A DNA stretch of 64,000 nt from Pelodera strongyloides (Eukaryota > Nematoda > Chromadorea > Rhabditida > Rhabditidae), in contig JAANDG010000405.1 in the NCBI GenBank assembly GCA_036852015.1, forward strand, positions 1 to 64,000, in the 5' to 3' direction. Shown here in pieces: positions 35,217 to 48,851 of this stretch. Every line of letters begins with the position of its first letter. The stretch's first letter is position 1. The notes beneath the pieces are model-generated. The model was not told the origin of the DNA and searched no databases. It was given only the letters and a program-made list of their open reading frames with translations. Position numbers and translations under genes: made by a program.

Positions 35217-38200
35217 ACTCCTTATCACCGTACTCCATCCATATACGAAGTGATACTGTGTTTTTGAGATGATAGTTGTGTTTTCGAGTCCAGCAACAAT
35301 AAATGCAGTGCGCGCTGCGCTGGTGAGAAATAAGAAGAGATTACACATACATAAAATGTATCTTTCACAACACATTTTCGGTTTCTCTCTATCATTCTTT
35401 CTCTCGCCTTCTTTCTTTACCTTCCCTCTTTTTCTCTCTTATCTTCTCTTCTCTATATCTTTTCTCTCCCTCTCTCTCCTCGCCAAACCCAGAGAATTCG
35501 CTACCGCCCTCTATTATAAACATCAACAAAGGGAAGAAGGTAGCAGTGTCGATTTGATAACAATTTCTCTCAACACGAGAAAAAACTTACACACTCAGTC
35601 GATCGACTCGCACTAAATCTATAACCAACTATTCAACATGGCTCTCCGACAAATCATTGCTCTTGTTGTACTTTTCGGATGCGCACAGGCTCTATTCGGA
35701 TTCGGATCCAAGCAGGTAAGTATCACTCGTCTAATTACTCGTCTATTTATCCTGACCATTACAAACTGCCCAATTAAAACTCAAGGCAAATGTCAACGGG
35801 GTTTTATCATACAATTCGAAAAATAGAAATGAACTTTTCACTCCGACATTTGGTGTATTTCACGATTTCAATTCTGCACAGCCATCCAATCTGTACTGTG
35901 CAGAGTGCCCACTACAGTAGCTGAGCAAGAACATGATCATGCCCTTTCAATGATACAGTACTCCTCGGTACTAAGCAAATACAGTAGAAACACGACCATG
36001 TCCTTCCAATGCTACAGTATCCAAGGCCCCATGCAAACTTTACACCCTCGAACATTCCCCATATTTAGGTGGTCGCCGTCAAGGGCAAGCTCGTCTGCAA
36101 TGGAAAGCCATCATCCGGCGTCACGATCAAGATGTACGATAACGATGTTTGTAAGTTCTTTTCCCATACATGAGAACAAATCAATTTGATACCCTCCAAT
36201 ACCAGAAGTACGACGACGTGTTTATTCATGCACGTTCTTATAAAAAAAATGATACGACCTTGTCCATCTTCGGTGCCAATGTGGCAAGGATGAGAATCAA
36301 TCTCACAATACCGGTCGCCAGAAGCTTACATCCTTACTTTGAACAAACGCATGTACAAAGTACAAACCGCCAGTGTTCCAAGATCCAAGTAACCAGTACT
36401 CTCACTTTAAAGTCAGGACCCAGTGTCAAACCCAAAGTCCAATCCCTAACAGTAACCGGTTCAACTCGTAAACGCCCTCAATATTCAGTGATGGACTCCA
36501 AGATGGGCGAGACGAAGACCGATTCCGATGGAAACTTTAACCTGGTCGGCACGGCTCGCGAAATCACTACCGCCGATCCCAAGGTCAACTTCTATCACAA
36601 CTGCGACAACAGTGCAATCAGAGTGAGTATTTATTTCCTTTTTCAAATGTCCGCTAACTTTTAAGATGATCGACCAAAGGGTAAAATCAGCCGAAGACAA
36701 TCAATATCACTTTCTCTATAAGATGTGATTTGCCCCACAACGATACGCCAATAAATAGCAGACAGCCTTAGTTTTCTATCTCTAACAAGTGAGATACAAT
36801 ATAGATTACCAGAATTCCTGAACAACTCCCACACTAAAAAAAAAAAGAGTGAAGGAGACTATAGTACAATACCCATCGATAAACAATACATTATCAACTA
36901 CTATTAACCAACAAACAATTCCAGTGCGCTCGCAAGTTCACCATCACCGTGCCCGACAGTTACGTAACCCGTGGTAGCACACCGAAGAACACGTACGACT
37001 TCCACACAATGGAGCTGGCCGGAAAGTTCCCCGGGGAGAGCAGGGACTGCATTCACCGAGCATAAATATACACATTTTATCCCATTCCCCAGAAATATCT
37101 ATCTTCGCTCAGAGATAAATAAATAAAGTGTAAATACAGAAATATAGACGTGGTATTATGAAAGGTTGCTCACAATAAATATTACAGTATAAATGGCGAC
37201 AACGAGAGAAAATGGAAAGAAAAAAATTGGCAAAATAGTTCAGGCATGATGAGTAACCTCCCACCCGTTCTAATATTATAATTGCTTTGCTATTTTCGAA
37301 TGAAAGCCGCAGAGTTCGCCAAATATGTGTGCACCGCTAACGAACAGTCACCGAACACAGCAAAAGCTAACAGACACCCAACATGCACCGATGTCCGAGT
37401 GGTTAAGGAGATTGACTAGAAATCAATTGGGCTCTGCCCGCGTAGGTTCGAATCCTGCTCGGTGCGAAAGTTTTTGCATTAAACAAAATTTTAAAATTTA
37501 ACTAGCATATCTTGTGAGTTAGCTATACATGAATTTGTGTTGTGTTCACTTATTAGATAAAGAGTACCTGCCTAGAGATCCTTTTCCGCGATAAAATACA
37601 AACTAACAAAGTCTAACACTAAGGACGCACCACACTGATATCATAAAAAAACGGATTAGTATTCGGTAAATAAACACAAATGTCTACCTTTCCAACGCTG
37701 ATCACATAAACCTTCTTCTGGGCCTTCTTGCACAGTTCGCGCACTCGTTGTACTGCATCTCGATGTCCCTTGATGCCCACTGTGCCCACCACAAGACCCA
37801 CCTGAAACAATATCACATATAATACTTGAAAAGTGGCGTGCAGACGGCACGTTGTCCGCGTCATCGCGGCGCACAAAACAAGGGTCCACCACAACGTGCG
37901 ACGTACCCAGTCTATGGTGCGCGGCTGGAGCGCCACTGGTGCGCCAATGCTAAGATGGCGGGCCCAGAGCGCACCTGCCGCGCCTCCTCCAAAAGGTGCG
38001 CAGCGAGCGCTCCAACTGCATTCAACACCATTCCGCGCAACTGAGGTGATCCCTCTTTTCTGCGCGGAGTGTCACCAGTGGCAGACACCATGTCATTTGC
38101 ACGCCGCTTGCGCGCCAACATTCCTCGGTGTCTGGCGCGCCCGTGGCGTTCCAGCCGCGCACCATCCTCAGCCACCTATTCTTGTATTTCAAACTAATGC

Positions 38201-41200
38201 CCACTGTGCCCAGAATTTTTACAAGCACAAAGACACATTTGTATATCATAAGTTACACGTTACTCTAGTACCGTATTTAAAAAACATACCGTATTTGCGT
38301 CACGTAACTTCTCGACGAGAAACAAACGCTTCCTCAATTGTCGCCACGACGAAGAACTGGAATTGGAATTATAAAAAAAAACTATAAGATTGTTTGAATC
38401 TTTATTTGTGGTTTATAATATATTGAATTGAGACTGGAGTGGGAGTTCTGTTTTCGAAAGCAAAATTGTTATTTAGGACCTAGTTGTAATATATCTAGCA
38501 ATCTAGCCCTTACTACGCACTCTAAGCTCTAATGGTAAGTACTAACTGGGGGCACTTGGAGAACTAGAACTACGGTAGCGGTACGGTACGGTGCAGACTA
38601 GGCCCTACATAACAATTGTGTGAGGTTTAAATTGACCTTACTATTGTCTTGTGAGTATGCAACCCCAAACCAAACCACATTACAACTTTGAATCCTAAGT
38701 CCTCATTTTGCTTATCACGAGCGTCTTCAGTAATATAGAAACTTTTTTGTGTGCATTCACCAGACAAGACCCACTACATCCTAGTTTAGCGAATCGATGA
38801 TCAATAGTTGTCTGATTGCGACATAAACACTGGATATTTTGTATCGTTATATGGATTCCAGATAATAGCTATATGCAATATGATTACAGACAGTTTTCTG
38901 CAAGTTGTGGTGCACAGTTATAAAAGGGACAACATTCGCTTTCTTTCACACGTACCAAATCACGAGCACAAACATAATCATAAGTCTAGACTTCGATCTC
39001 TATACACATTTCTACCTCATCTACTTTATTTTATAAAATGTTTATACTCACATAACTACAAAACAATGAAACTCTGGGACCTACCATTTCTTGTGCTCTC
39101 TGGCTTAACTCGCATATCGTTTAGAAATAAATTTGAACATACAGTAAACGTACATATTTATATACATAACCTAGCTCAGTAAGATCAGCACCAAAAACTT
39201 TGGTAATGTTCTCTACAAGCCCGTGTCTTCATGTTTGTATTCTACCAAACCACCTAACCTATATCTTCTCGTTTAAGAAAAACATGTATAATCAAATACA
39301 TTCAATTCAGATGAGCACCAAATCGTTGGTATTATTCTCGACCGTTACTTGCGGCTTTGCCGTTATCGGGGCCCTCGTCTCTATGGTCATAATCTTCAAC
39401 GACATTAACAACTTCTACAGTGAGTCGCTCGACGATCTCGCAGAGTTCAAGGTCGGTTAGCTGTGAATAGTTTCAGAACAGACAACCTGGTATAGATCAT
39501 GCAAGAGCAAATATTCGAGCAGTTTCGATAAAGATAAGAGCAACACGAGACGCCTTGATGAGATTATCTCTAAAGCATTTATGCACACCATAATGTGGCT
39601 GGAGCGTTATAAACTCCACTGACTAGCGGGGACACCGTACTTATTTTGGTACCTTCCACTTCAACACTCCGCCTGCACACTAGACACGTTTCGCTGCAAC
39701 TAGAAAAATCGTCCATACGAAACCAAAATTCAGAATTACGCCGACGATGCTTGGACCAACATGGTTGACTCTGGCAGCGCCACCCAGAGCCAGGTCTACA
39801 GATCTATTTTCGCTCGCGAAAAACGTCAAGCTGGACATTGCAATTGCGGAGAGCAGCCTAATAATTGCCCAGCAGGACCTCCCGGACCACCTGGAGCACC
39901 AGGTATCCAATCCTTTAAGTTTCCAACCATATTATGGCATAATTGCGTGATATGCATGGCGAGGTATCTAAATAGCTCAGGAGACCTAACCACTACACTA
40001 GATTTTTTGCCTTTCCGGAAAGACGGCAAACAGTTTGCCGGTAATTGGCGACTACAATACTACAAATACACTGTCTCCTGACCTATTCGCATCAAACAAA
40101 GTCATTTCCCAGTCCCTAAGCAATTAATATGCCCCTGTAAAATAAATTTTGACTGTGATGTAATTACATTAATTAGACAATCATTCACTTTCAGGAGCAC
40201 CCGGAGATGACGGAGCCCCTGGAGACGCTGGTGTACCCGGTGGCAAGGGAGTCGGCATGATGACTAACGAGCCACGTGGATGCATCAAATGTCCACCTGG
40301 ACTTGCAGGACCTCCTGGACCTGATGGATCTGCTGGTGAACCTGGAGCAGATGGAGGAGCTGGAGCTCCCGGTGCGCCTGGTGCTAACGGAAACTCTGGC
40401 CCAGATGGAGAGCCTGGTGATGCTGGAGAGGAAGGAGCACCTGGAACGCCCGGACTTCCTGGAGCTCCCGGAGAGAATGGTGAGCCTTCAGTGAAACCGA
40501 GAATCTTAAAAATAAAATTTAATAATTCATCTTCTGTTTGTCGAAAGGTAGGACACATTACCGAACCGCTATTTAGGAACCAAGGGAACTGGAGCTCCCG
40601 GACCTTCCGGAGGACCTGGAGAACCGGGACCTGCAGGTAACGCCGGTCCAGACGGACAATCCGGTCCCGACGGAAAACCTGGAGCCGAAGGCCCTGCAGG
40701 AGCCCCCGGAAAGGACGGAGAAAAGGGAAGCGACGGAAAGAGTGGAAAGGTTAGTGCAAAAAGCATTCATACGGCTCAAGTATCTCCAGTACGCTACGTA
40801 AACTATGCAGTACACTAAACTTACGGCCAGCATTGTGCCTTCGATTTACATTCAAAAAAAACTTCAAAATAAGATCCACGTCCGTTCAATCTTCCGGATA
40901 AAACAGTTTGGAAGATCTAATAATCAGGAGGCAGGGCCAATAAGAAGTTCCAGAAAAGAAATCGATTTCACATAATAAATCGTTTCATTTCAGACCGGAA
41001 CGGACGGAACCCCTGGACCCGATGCCGCATACTGCCCTTGCCCACCTCGCAGTAATGTTCTGGTTGCCGTCAATGCAAACAAGGCATAAATGTCGCCATT
41101 TCTAGATCATATGCTAATTGCTAATTATATATGATCGATTTGTTTTGCTAAAATCATTGTTATATCCAGGGATCCATTATCACAAATAGAGTCCACAGTA

Positions 41201-44200
41201 AAAACCATTCCGTAAAACATATTTGTAATTAATTATTTATTACTTCCAAGTCAACCCAGCTTAATTTATTTGATTATTATTATTATTGGTGCAATTCGAG
41301 TATAAATAAACTATGCAATCAATTAATTATTCATTGTTACATGGTAAATTGTGAGTATCGAAGTATCAGTATCACTGACAGTTACGAACACTACAGATCA
41401 ACTCATTTCTTGAATCGGCTGCCGAATATTTAATACTAATAGGTCAACACTAAAATTATTTTGTGACAATAAACATTACTAAATTCTATAGAAGGACACA
41501 CATTCGAATATTCGAATAATAAACTTTTGACGTTAAAGCGAAATGCCAGCTCCTTTGGAAAATTTGCATATGATAAGCAAATCCTATGTATCCTATGCTA
41601 ATTTTGCGCGATCGTCCACGGCTATCGCGCAAAATTAGCATAGGATATATAGGATTTGCTTATCATACAGTGCGTTTCATAAGTATAAGAACACCCAAAA
41701 AATTTCGTTTTCGGGCCAAAAATGACAGAAACGCTTCAAATGAGTCACACCATTGGATTCAGCGTGGAAAACTGGTCCTGTCCACGAAAATTCGGAATAA
41801 AATATTCAGAATCTCGCCAGAAGGAATTCTTGAACCAAAAGGGTCGTTTTTGCAACTGTTTCATAAGTAAAGGAACACCCGTGAAAATTATAATTTAATT
41901 TAAAATTAAATTGATAAAGAGCTTGAATGCATAAATTAATTATCGGTAGGTCCTTCTTATCCTGCGTCAAGGTCAAATTCTCGGTGGCGCTTCGAAGAGG
42001 CGCGATTCTGGAGAATTCTGACGTCGCCTGCTCTTCGAGACGTGAAGCTGATGTTCGACCGTCGAAAAAGTGTGCTTTTGTGCGCAGTTTCCACAAAAAT
42101 ACCGCCAAATGAGTTTCGAATGGATTCGCATCTGGAGAACATGCTGGAAAGCTCCATGCGTCCTCCAGAAGCTTTGTCTTCTAAACTTCTGAGGATGACT
42201 GACGTTCATTGACTGTTTTACATTCTGAAGCACAATTCCTGGCAGCGGAAAACCCAGTACAAACACTGTAGAGAACATTCTGGGTGATGCCAGTGTCCAT
42301 CCGTGTGCCTGGAAACTCCAGATGAGCGCAGCGTTAGCGTTCCCCCCTAGTGGCGCAGGTCATTCTTGGCAATAATGCCAGAATCCTCAAATCGGTGCCC
42401 CAGATGGTGTTTTCTGATGAAGGCAACTTCGAATTGAACGTGCCGGATAATAAGAAAAGTTCTGATGCGATCTCCGCAGGTTACTGCAGTTCTTCGACAG
42501 GCTCAGATGATGAAGAAGGATCGGCGATGGTTTGGGGACCTTCCACGCTAACGCCACGCTCATCTGGAGTTTCCAATGATGGATGGACACTGTCATCACC
42601 CAGAACGTTCTCGACAGTGTTTGTACTGGGTTTTCCGCTGCCAGGAATTGTGCTTCAGAATGTAAAACAGTCAATGAAGTCAGTCATCCTCAGAAGTTTA
42701 GAAGACAAAGCTTCTGGAGGACGCATGGAGCTTTCCAGCATGTTCTCCAGATGCGAATCCATTCGAAACTCATTTGGCGGTATTTTTGTGGAAACTGCGC
42801 ACAAAAGCACACTTTTTCGACGGTCGAACATCAGCTTCACGCCTCGAAGAACAGGCGACGTCAGAATTCTCCAGAATCGCGCCTCTTCGAAGCGCCACCG
42901 AGAATTTGACCTTGACGCAGGATAAGAAGGACCTACCGATAATTAATTTATGCATTCAAGCTCTTTATCACTTTAATGTTTAAATAAATTATAATTTTCA
43001 CGGGTGTTCCTTTACTTATGAAACAGTTGCAAAAACGACCCTTTTGGTTCAAGAATTCCTTCTGGCGAGATTCTGAATATTTTATTCCGAATTTTCCTGT
43101 ACTGGACCAGTTTTCCACGCTGAATCCAATGGTGTGACTCATTTGAAGCGTTTCTGTCATTTTTGGCCCGAAAACGAAATTTTTTGGGTGTTCTTATACT
43201 TATGAAACGCACTGTATGCAAATTTTCCAAAGGAGCTGGCATTTCGCTTTAATACGCTGATAGTTTTAAAATTACAGTGTTATTTTCAAAGTACATCAGT
43301 ACAGTGATTAAAATCCACAAATACAATATACACCAATAGGTAAGGTTCAGAAACCATGAACATATGCTTCTTTCCAGATCCAATAACTTCACCGTTCAAA
43401 TGTGCAAATAATCCCTACCGCTCATTTCACACAAACTCTTCCCCAAGGTCAAAATAAGAACAACGAACGTCCTTCAAATTAGTGTCTCAGCAATTGTTTG
43501 GAAAAAAAAAGCTAGAAAAAACGCCGATTAAAATCAACCATCTACAGTCAAAGGGCACAAAAACGCGTGAGTTTCGTCACGCGCGCGTGCCCGGGCGCCA
43601 GCATTTCTGCCGCGGGCGAGCGAAAGTCATCTCTGTGTCTCTGGAGAAAATACACCCGCGCGCGCACTCTCTCGTCAGGAATCACTGATCTTATCGAGAA
43701 ACTTCAAACAGCCCGCGCACTGCCAACACCAGAACAATAAACTGCCAAGCCGAGGAAGGACTTTAACTGTCGAGTCCATGAAATGGGTTTGATTGCTCAC
43801 GTTGAAGACGACGACGACCTTCATGTACGCATTCCAGTCTCGGAAAGTCGGATCGGTATAAAAGGGCAGCGAACCCCACAGTAGACAGCATCGGACACCA
43901 ACATGTCTAGAATTCTAATCACTTTTGCCAGCGCCACCAGCGGTGTGGTGATCCTGGGCGCTCTGCTCAGCGTCGCCTACTTGTTCAATGACATCAACAA
44001 CTTTTACACCGAGTCGCTCGAGGACATGCAAGAATTCAAGGTACTGTATATCATTATTCGAGAAATTGCATTGACCAATTATATAATGTAATAATGTAAC
44101 AATTTTAAGTTTTACGAACAACCCTTTGCAACGCGTACCTTATATTATGTCATAACTTGCCACACAAAATGGTAGCCAGATTACGATTTCACATATGAAA

Positions 44201-47200
44201 TGTGAGCGGGTATAGCTTCTCAACCTTTTTCCACGCTGATAATTATCCAATTTTCAATTACTTTCAATTACTTGATAATTGTTTTCAGGCGTACGCCAAC
44301 GACGCATGGACCTCAATGATCATCTCCAACTCTGCCGGCTCTTCAATTGCCAAGACTGTGTTCGGCCGTAACAAGCGTTCCGGAGATTCCTGCAACTGCG
44401 GTGAACAGCCAAACAACTGCCCTGCTGGACCACCTGGACCTCCCGGAGCTCCCGGAGATGCTGGAGAGGATGGTGCTCCTGGACAGCCCGGAAACCCCGG
44501 AACCCCTGGAATCAAGACCACCGTCGACAGCTACGATGTCAAGTCTTGCATCGTCTGCCCTGCTGGACCTCCCGGACCTGCTGGACCTGACGGACCCGCC
44601 GGAGAGGCTGGACCTAACGGAAACGACGGAACACCCGGACAGCCTGGACAGGACGGACAACCCGGACAAGAGGGACCTTCCGGAGACGCCGGACAAGACG
44701 CAACCCCTGGTGCCCCTGGACAGCCTGGAGCCCCTGGAGAGAACGGTAAGAACTAAGAACAGTAGTGGACAACATTATTGGTGGAGTTTTCGAATATTCG
44801 GGTACACAAACTCGAACCATGATCACAAAAAAAACCATATGATTTCAAATTATTCTTTCCAGGAACCCGTGGACATGGAGAGCCTGGACCTGCTGGTGCA
44901 CCTGGAGCCCCAGGACCTGCTGGAAACCCCGGACAAGACGGACAACCCGGTTCCGCTGGAAACGACGGAGCTCAAGGACCCGCTGGAGGACCAGGACAGG
45001 ATGGACAACCTGGATCCGACGGACAGGCCGGACAGCCCGGATCCGACGGAACTCCCGGACCCGATGCCGCCTATTGCCCTTGCCCTCCTCGCTCCTCCGC
45101 TATTGTTGGAGATCAGGCCACCGGAGGATACAGACGCCGTGCTTAAGTCAATCTCACATTTGCACGGAGATTCATTATTTAATCAAGAAAAACCGATTAT
45201 CCAACTCCAAAATCACAATAAATATTGTTTTCCACCAGTTATTGTCATTCATTAGTAAGACAAACTACAGAAGATTCTAGAAAAGAGTCACGTGTAAAGT
45301 GCTCTAATCGCTGGCCGTGTTACCGTAGCTCACAAATTATAGGCATAACATATTAGTTAAGCAGATGTGGCTGGTAGAAAACGCTACACGCAGATGGGTA
45401 GCGATTACTGATTCACTCGAGTAAACTGAAAGATAACAAAAACGAGGTTGTATTGAAACTTCAGGATTCACTCATTTAATTTTACGCTACAAATCAGAAA
45501 AACACTATTCGTCACGAAAATAATTCCCCTTTTGTTGCTCACAGGAAAATGTCCTCGACAGTGACATTGGATACTTACTGTACATATAGGTCGACAGAGC
45601 CATTGGATACATATGTTTGCAGCATTTGCAGAGACTGAGCACCGAATATGTGGAAATTAAAGCGAAATGCCGGCCGGTTTTTGAAAAATATCGTACCAGT
45701 ATTCTTATGTAGCTTATGCAAATCAGCATAATTTATAATAAAAACTTAGCATAAATACGTGAGAATTCAGTTGTCCACGATGCGTTTCAAAAATCGGCCA
45801 GTATTTCGCTTTAAAGCGCATACCCATGTAATACGTGTGTAAGTGTAAATACCTTCATTCACTTGGAATATCACTAATCCAAATCCTGATCACGATCTTG
45901 ACCCTCAACTTTCACTTTCCACATTTCTTGATAGGTATTTCCTTTTTCAATATTCTCTCTCCCAATATCACTCACATTCATCCTTTTACCCCTACCCAAG
46001 GACTTTCACTTTGGCTCGTTAAAGCGATATAACGGCCGGTTTTTCAAAGATATTATGGACAACTGCATTCCCATATGTTGAATGCAAATAAATATAACAA
46101 AAGTGAAAAATCGTGCAGTCATTTGCACACAACACACAGGAATAAAACATCCAACATACGTTTCAGTAGCTGCGTAAATGGCCGTAATATACCTTCGGAA
46201 CACTTAGATACGATCATTCCTTTTTAAAAATATAGTTTTGATGAATGGGAAAATAAGCGAATGCGATAATTCAATAGGGAATCGGGAATGCTGTGAAAAG
46301 TATGAAACAGACACGAGAACCAAAATAGGGACTTGGTGAAAAAATAGACTACATGTTTCACAATTTGTAGATAACTAATATCATCTACAGTACTGAAGCT
46401 ACGCAATATCACAAACCTCCAAGAAAACCCTAACTTTGTGGTGGAAATACGTCCAATACAAAACCCTGAAGCACGATTTTCGTATCTCAGGTCTCAGGGT
46501 AGTTACATTCTTGAAAATCCAAGTTGTAATTATTTTACTAACTATAATAATCATTTTCAACAAATCATACCCAAAGTTATGATGATGACGTCACTCGCTC
46601 CAGACACCCATTTCACCGAAAAACAGAAAAACTCTCTATTGGCACTGATAAAACTCCGATCACTAACTCCATTCTTCTCGATTATCGGTGGCTTATAGTT
46701 CAATCAACATCAATGCCAACCTTCCCATCCGTCCCACAAGCATAACTCAAAAACGTATCGAAAACAACGGCGAAAAACTTGGAAGAAAAGACTCTTATCG
46801 CCCAGGGGGTGTCAATATCATGGTCACTAGTCAACTGTTTGTGTGCAAAAAGCAAAGAAAAGAACTGAGACGCAAGTCTCGCAAAGGGCATCGCTTTCCA
46901 AAGGTGTAAACTTTGACCTTCACCCACCTACTCACCCAAGGCAGCACTCTCACTTTCACCCGAGTATATAAACAAAGCCTGCGGGTATGTCCAGCAGGCC
47001 TTCGACATGTCACGAACTCTGATTAGCATTGCAAGCGGCGCCAGTGGTGTCATCATTGTGGGCGCTGTGCTCAGCGTCGCATATTTGTTCAATGACATCA
47101 ACAACTTCTACGCCGAGTCGCTCGAGGAGATGACGGAATTCAAGGTACTGTAGTATATCACTAGTCCAGAAATTGCAACGAGTAAAAAAAAACTAAATTT

Positions 47201-48735
47201 ACACTTTTTAGTAGAACTTAGAACTTTACTAGGCCAGAGTCAACAGGCTTAATAACATTCGCTTCACGAGGTAGGAAATATTTTCTAGATTAACAAGACA
47301 TGTAAGTTACATGATGTAACAGAGTTCTGATTCCCTAACTTCAGGCGTACGCCAACGACGCATGGACCTCAATGATCATCTCCAACTCTGCCGGCTCTTC
47401 AATTGCCAAGACTGTGTTCGGCCGTAACAAGCGTTCCGGAGATTCCTGCAACTGCGGTGAACAGCCAAACAACTGCCCTGCTGGACCACCTGGACCTCCC
47501 GGAGCTCCCGGAGATGCTGGAGAGGATGGTGCTCCTGGACAGCCTGGAAACCCCGGAGAAGCTGGAATCAAGACCACCGTCGACAGCTACGATGTGAAGT
47601 CTTGCATTGTCTGCCCTGCCGGACCTCCCGGACCTGCTGGACCCGACGGACCCGCTGGAGAGGCTGGATCTAACGGAAACGATGGAACACCCGGACAGCC
47701 TGGACAGGACGGACAACCCGGACAAGAGGGACCTTCCGGAGACGCCGGACAGGACGGAACCCCTGGTGCCCCTGGACAGCCTGGAGCCCCTGGAGAGAAC
47801 GGTAAGGATTTAAGAGTAGCACTAGTTTCATTACGGTAGCCTTCAAACTGTTGGGTAGAGCTACCAGGACCAGAGACTCCCAAGAAACCCACCTGCTTTT
47901 CAAATTATTGTTTACTTTTGCAGGAACCCGTGGACATGGACAGCCTGGGCCTGCAGGAGCACCTGGAGGACCTGGACCCGCTGGAAACCCCGGACAAGAC
48001 GGACAACCCGGAGCCGCTGGAAACGATGGAGCACAGGGACCCGCTGGAGGACCAGGACAGGATGGACAACCTGGATCCGACGGACAGCCCGGACAGCCCG
48101 GATCCGACGGAACTCCCGGACCCGATGCCGCCTACTGCCCCTGCCCTCCTCGCTCCTCCGCTATTGTTGGAGATCAGGCCACCGGAGGATACAGACGCCG
48201 TGCTTAAGCATAGACACACACCTTCTCTTATTTGCACATATTGGAATAAATATTATAATTCCAATTTGCAGTATCCTTGACTGTATTCACTTCATAAGAA
48301 GTGAAAATGCGATAATCTACATAACATTATGAAACGTCGTATTGGACGAGCGAAGGCACAAACAGGCAACTAACAAGCTAACATATGGCTGGGAACCGTT
48401 CACTTAGTTCTAGAAAAACATGGAGTTCATATCCACTCACAAACCGCTCGCGCGACTCAATAAACCACTACGAAATCCACATTACATATGCAATTTGAGC
48501 CGACGTTTATGGTGATTTCGATCGCTGGCGACCAGCAAATAGCAATAAACGAATAAACAAACTATAGCGGATTCAAAGACTATATAAAGCGAGACGCGTC
48601 GTGATTACCCTACACCTTGCACATTTCGCCAGCATCGATTATTATTATAGGAGGAGGAGGATAGGATTGATTATAGGATTATATTATATATTATTAGGAT
48701 TATTATTATTATTATTATTATATTAGTTATTATTA

Positions 48736-48817
<82 letters not shown>

Positions 48818-48819
48818 TA

Positions 48820-48851
<32 letters not shown>

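Noticed and set aside
42350..42925. 191-aa plus-strand frame as an intact gene
   Set aside because: It is the central part of a degenerate mariner element; the SPDANPFE motif lies in a different frame, so it is broken.
44347..45255. 302-aa frame across collagen 2, and similar long frames over other collagens
   Set aside because: Shifted readings of Gly-X-Y repeats; the true frame has the Gly periodicity, anchor and splice junctions.
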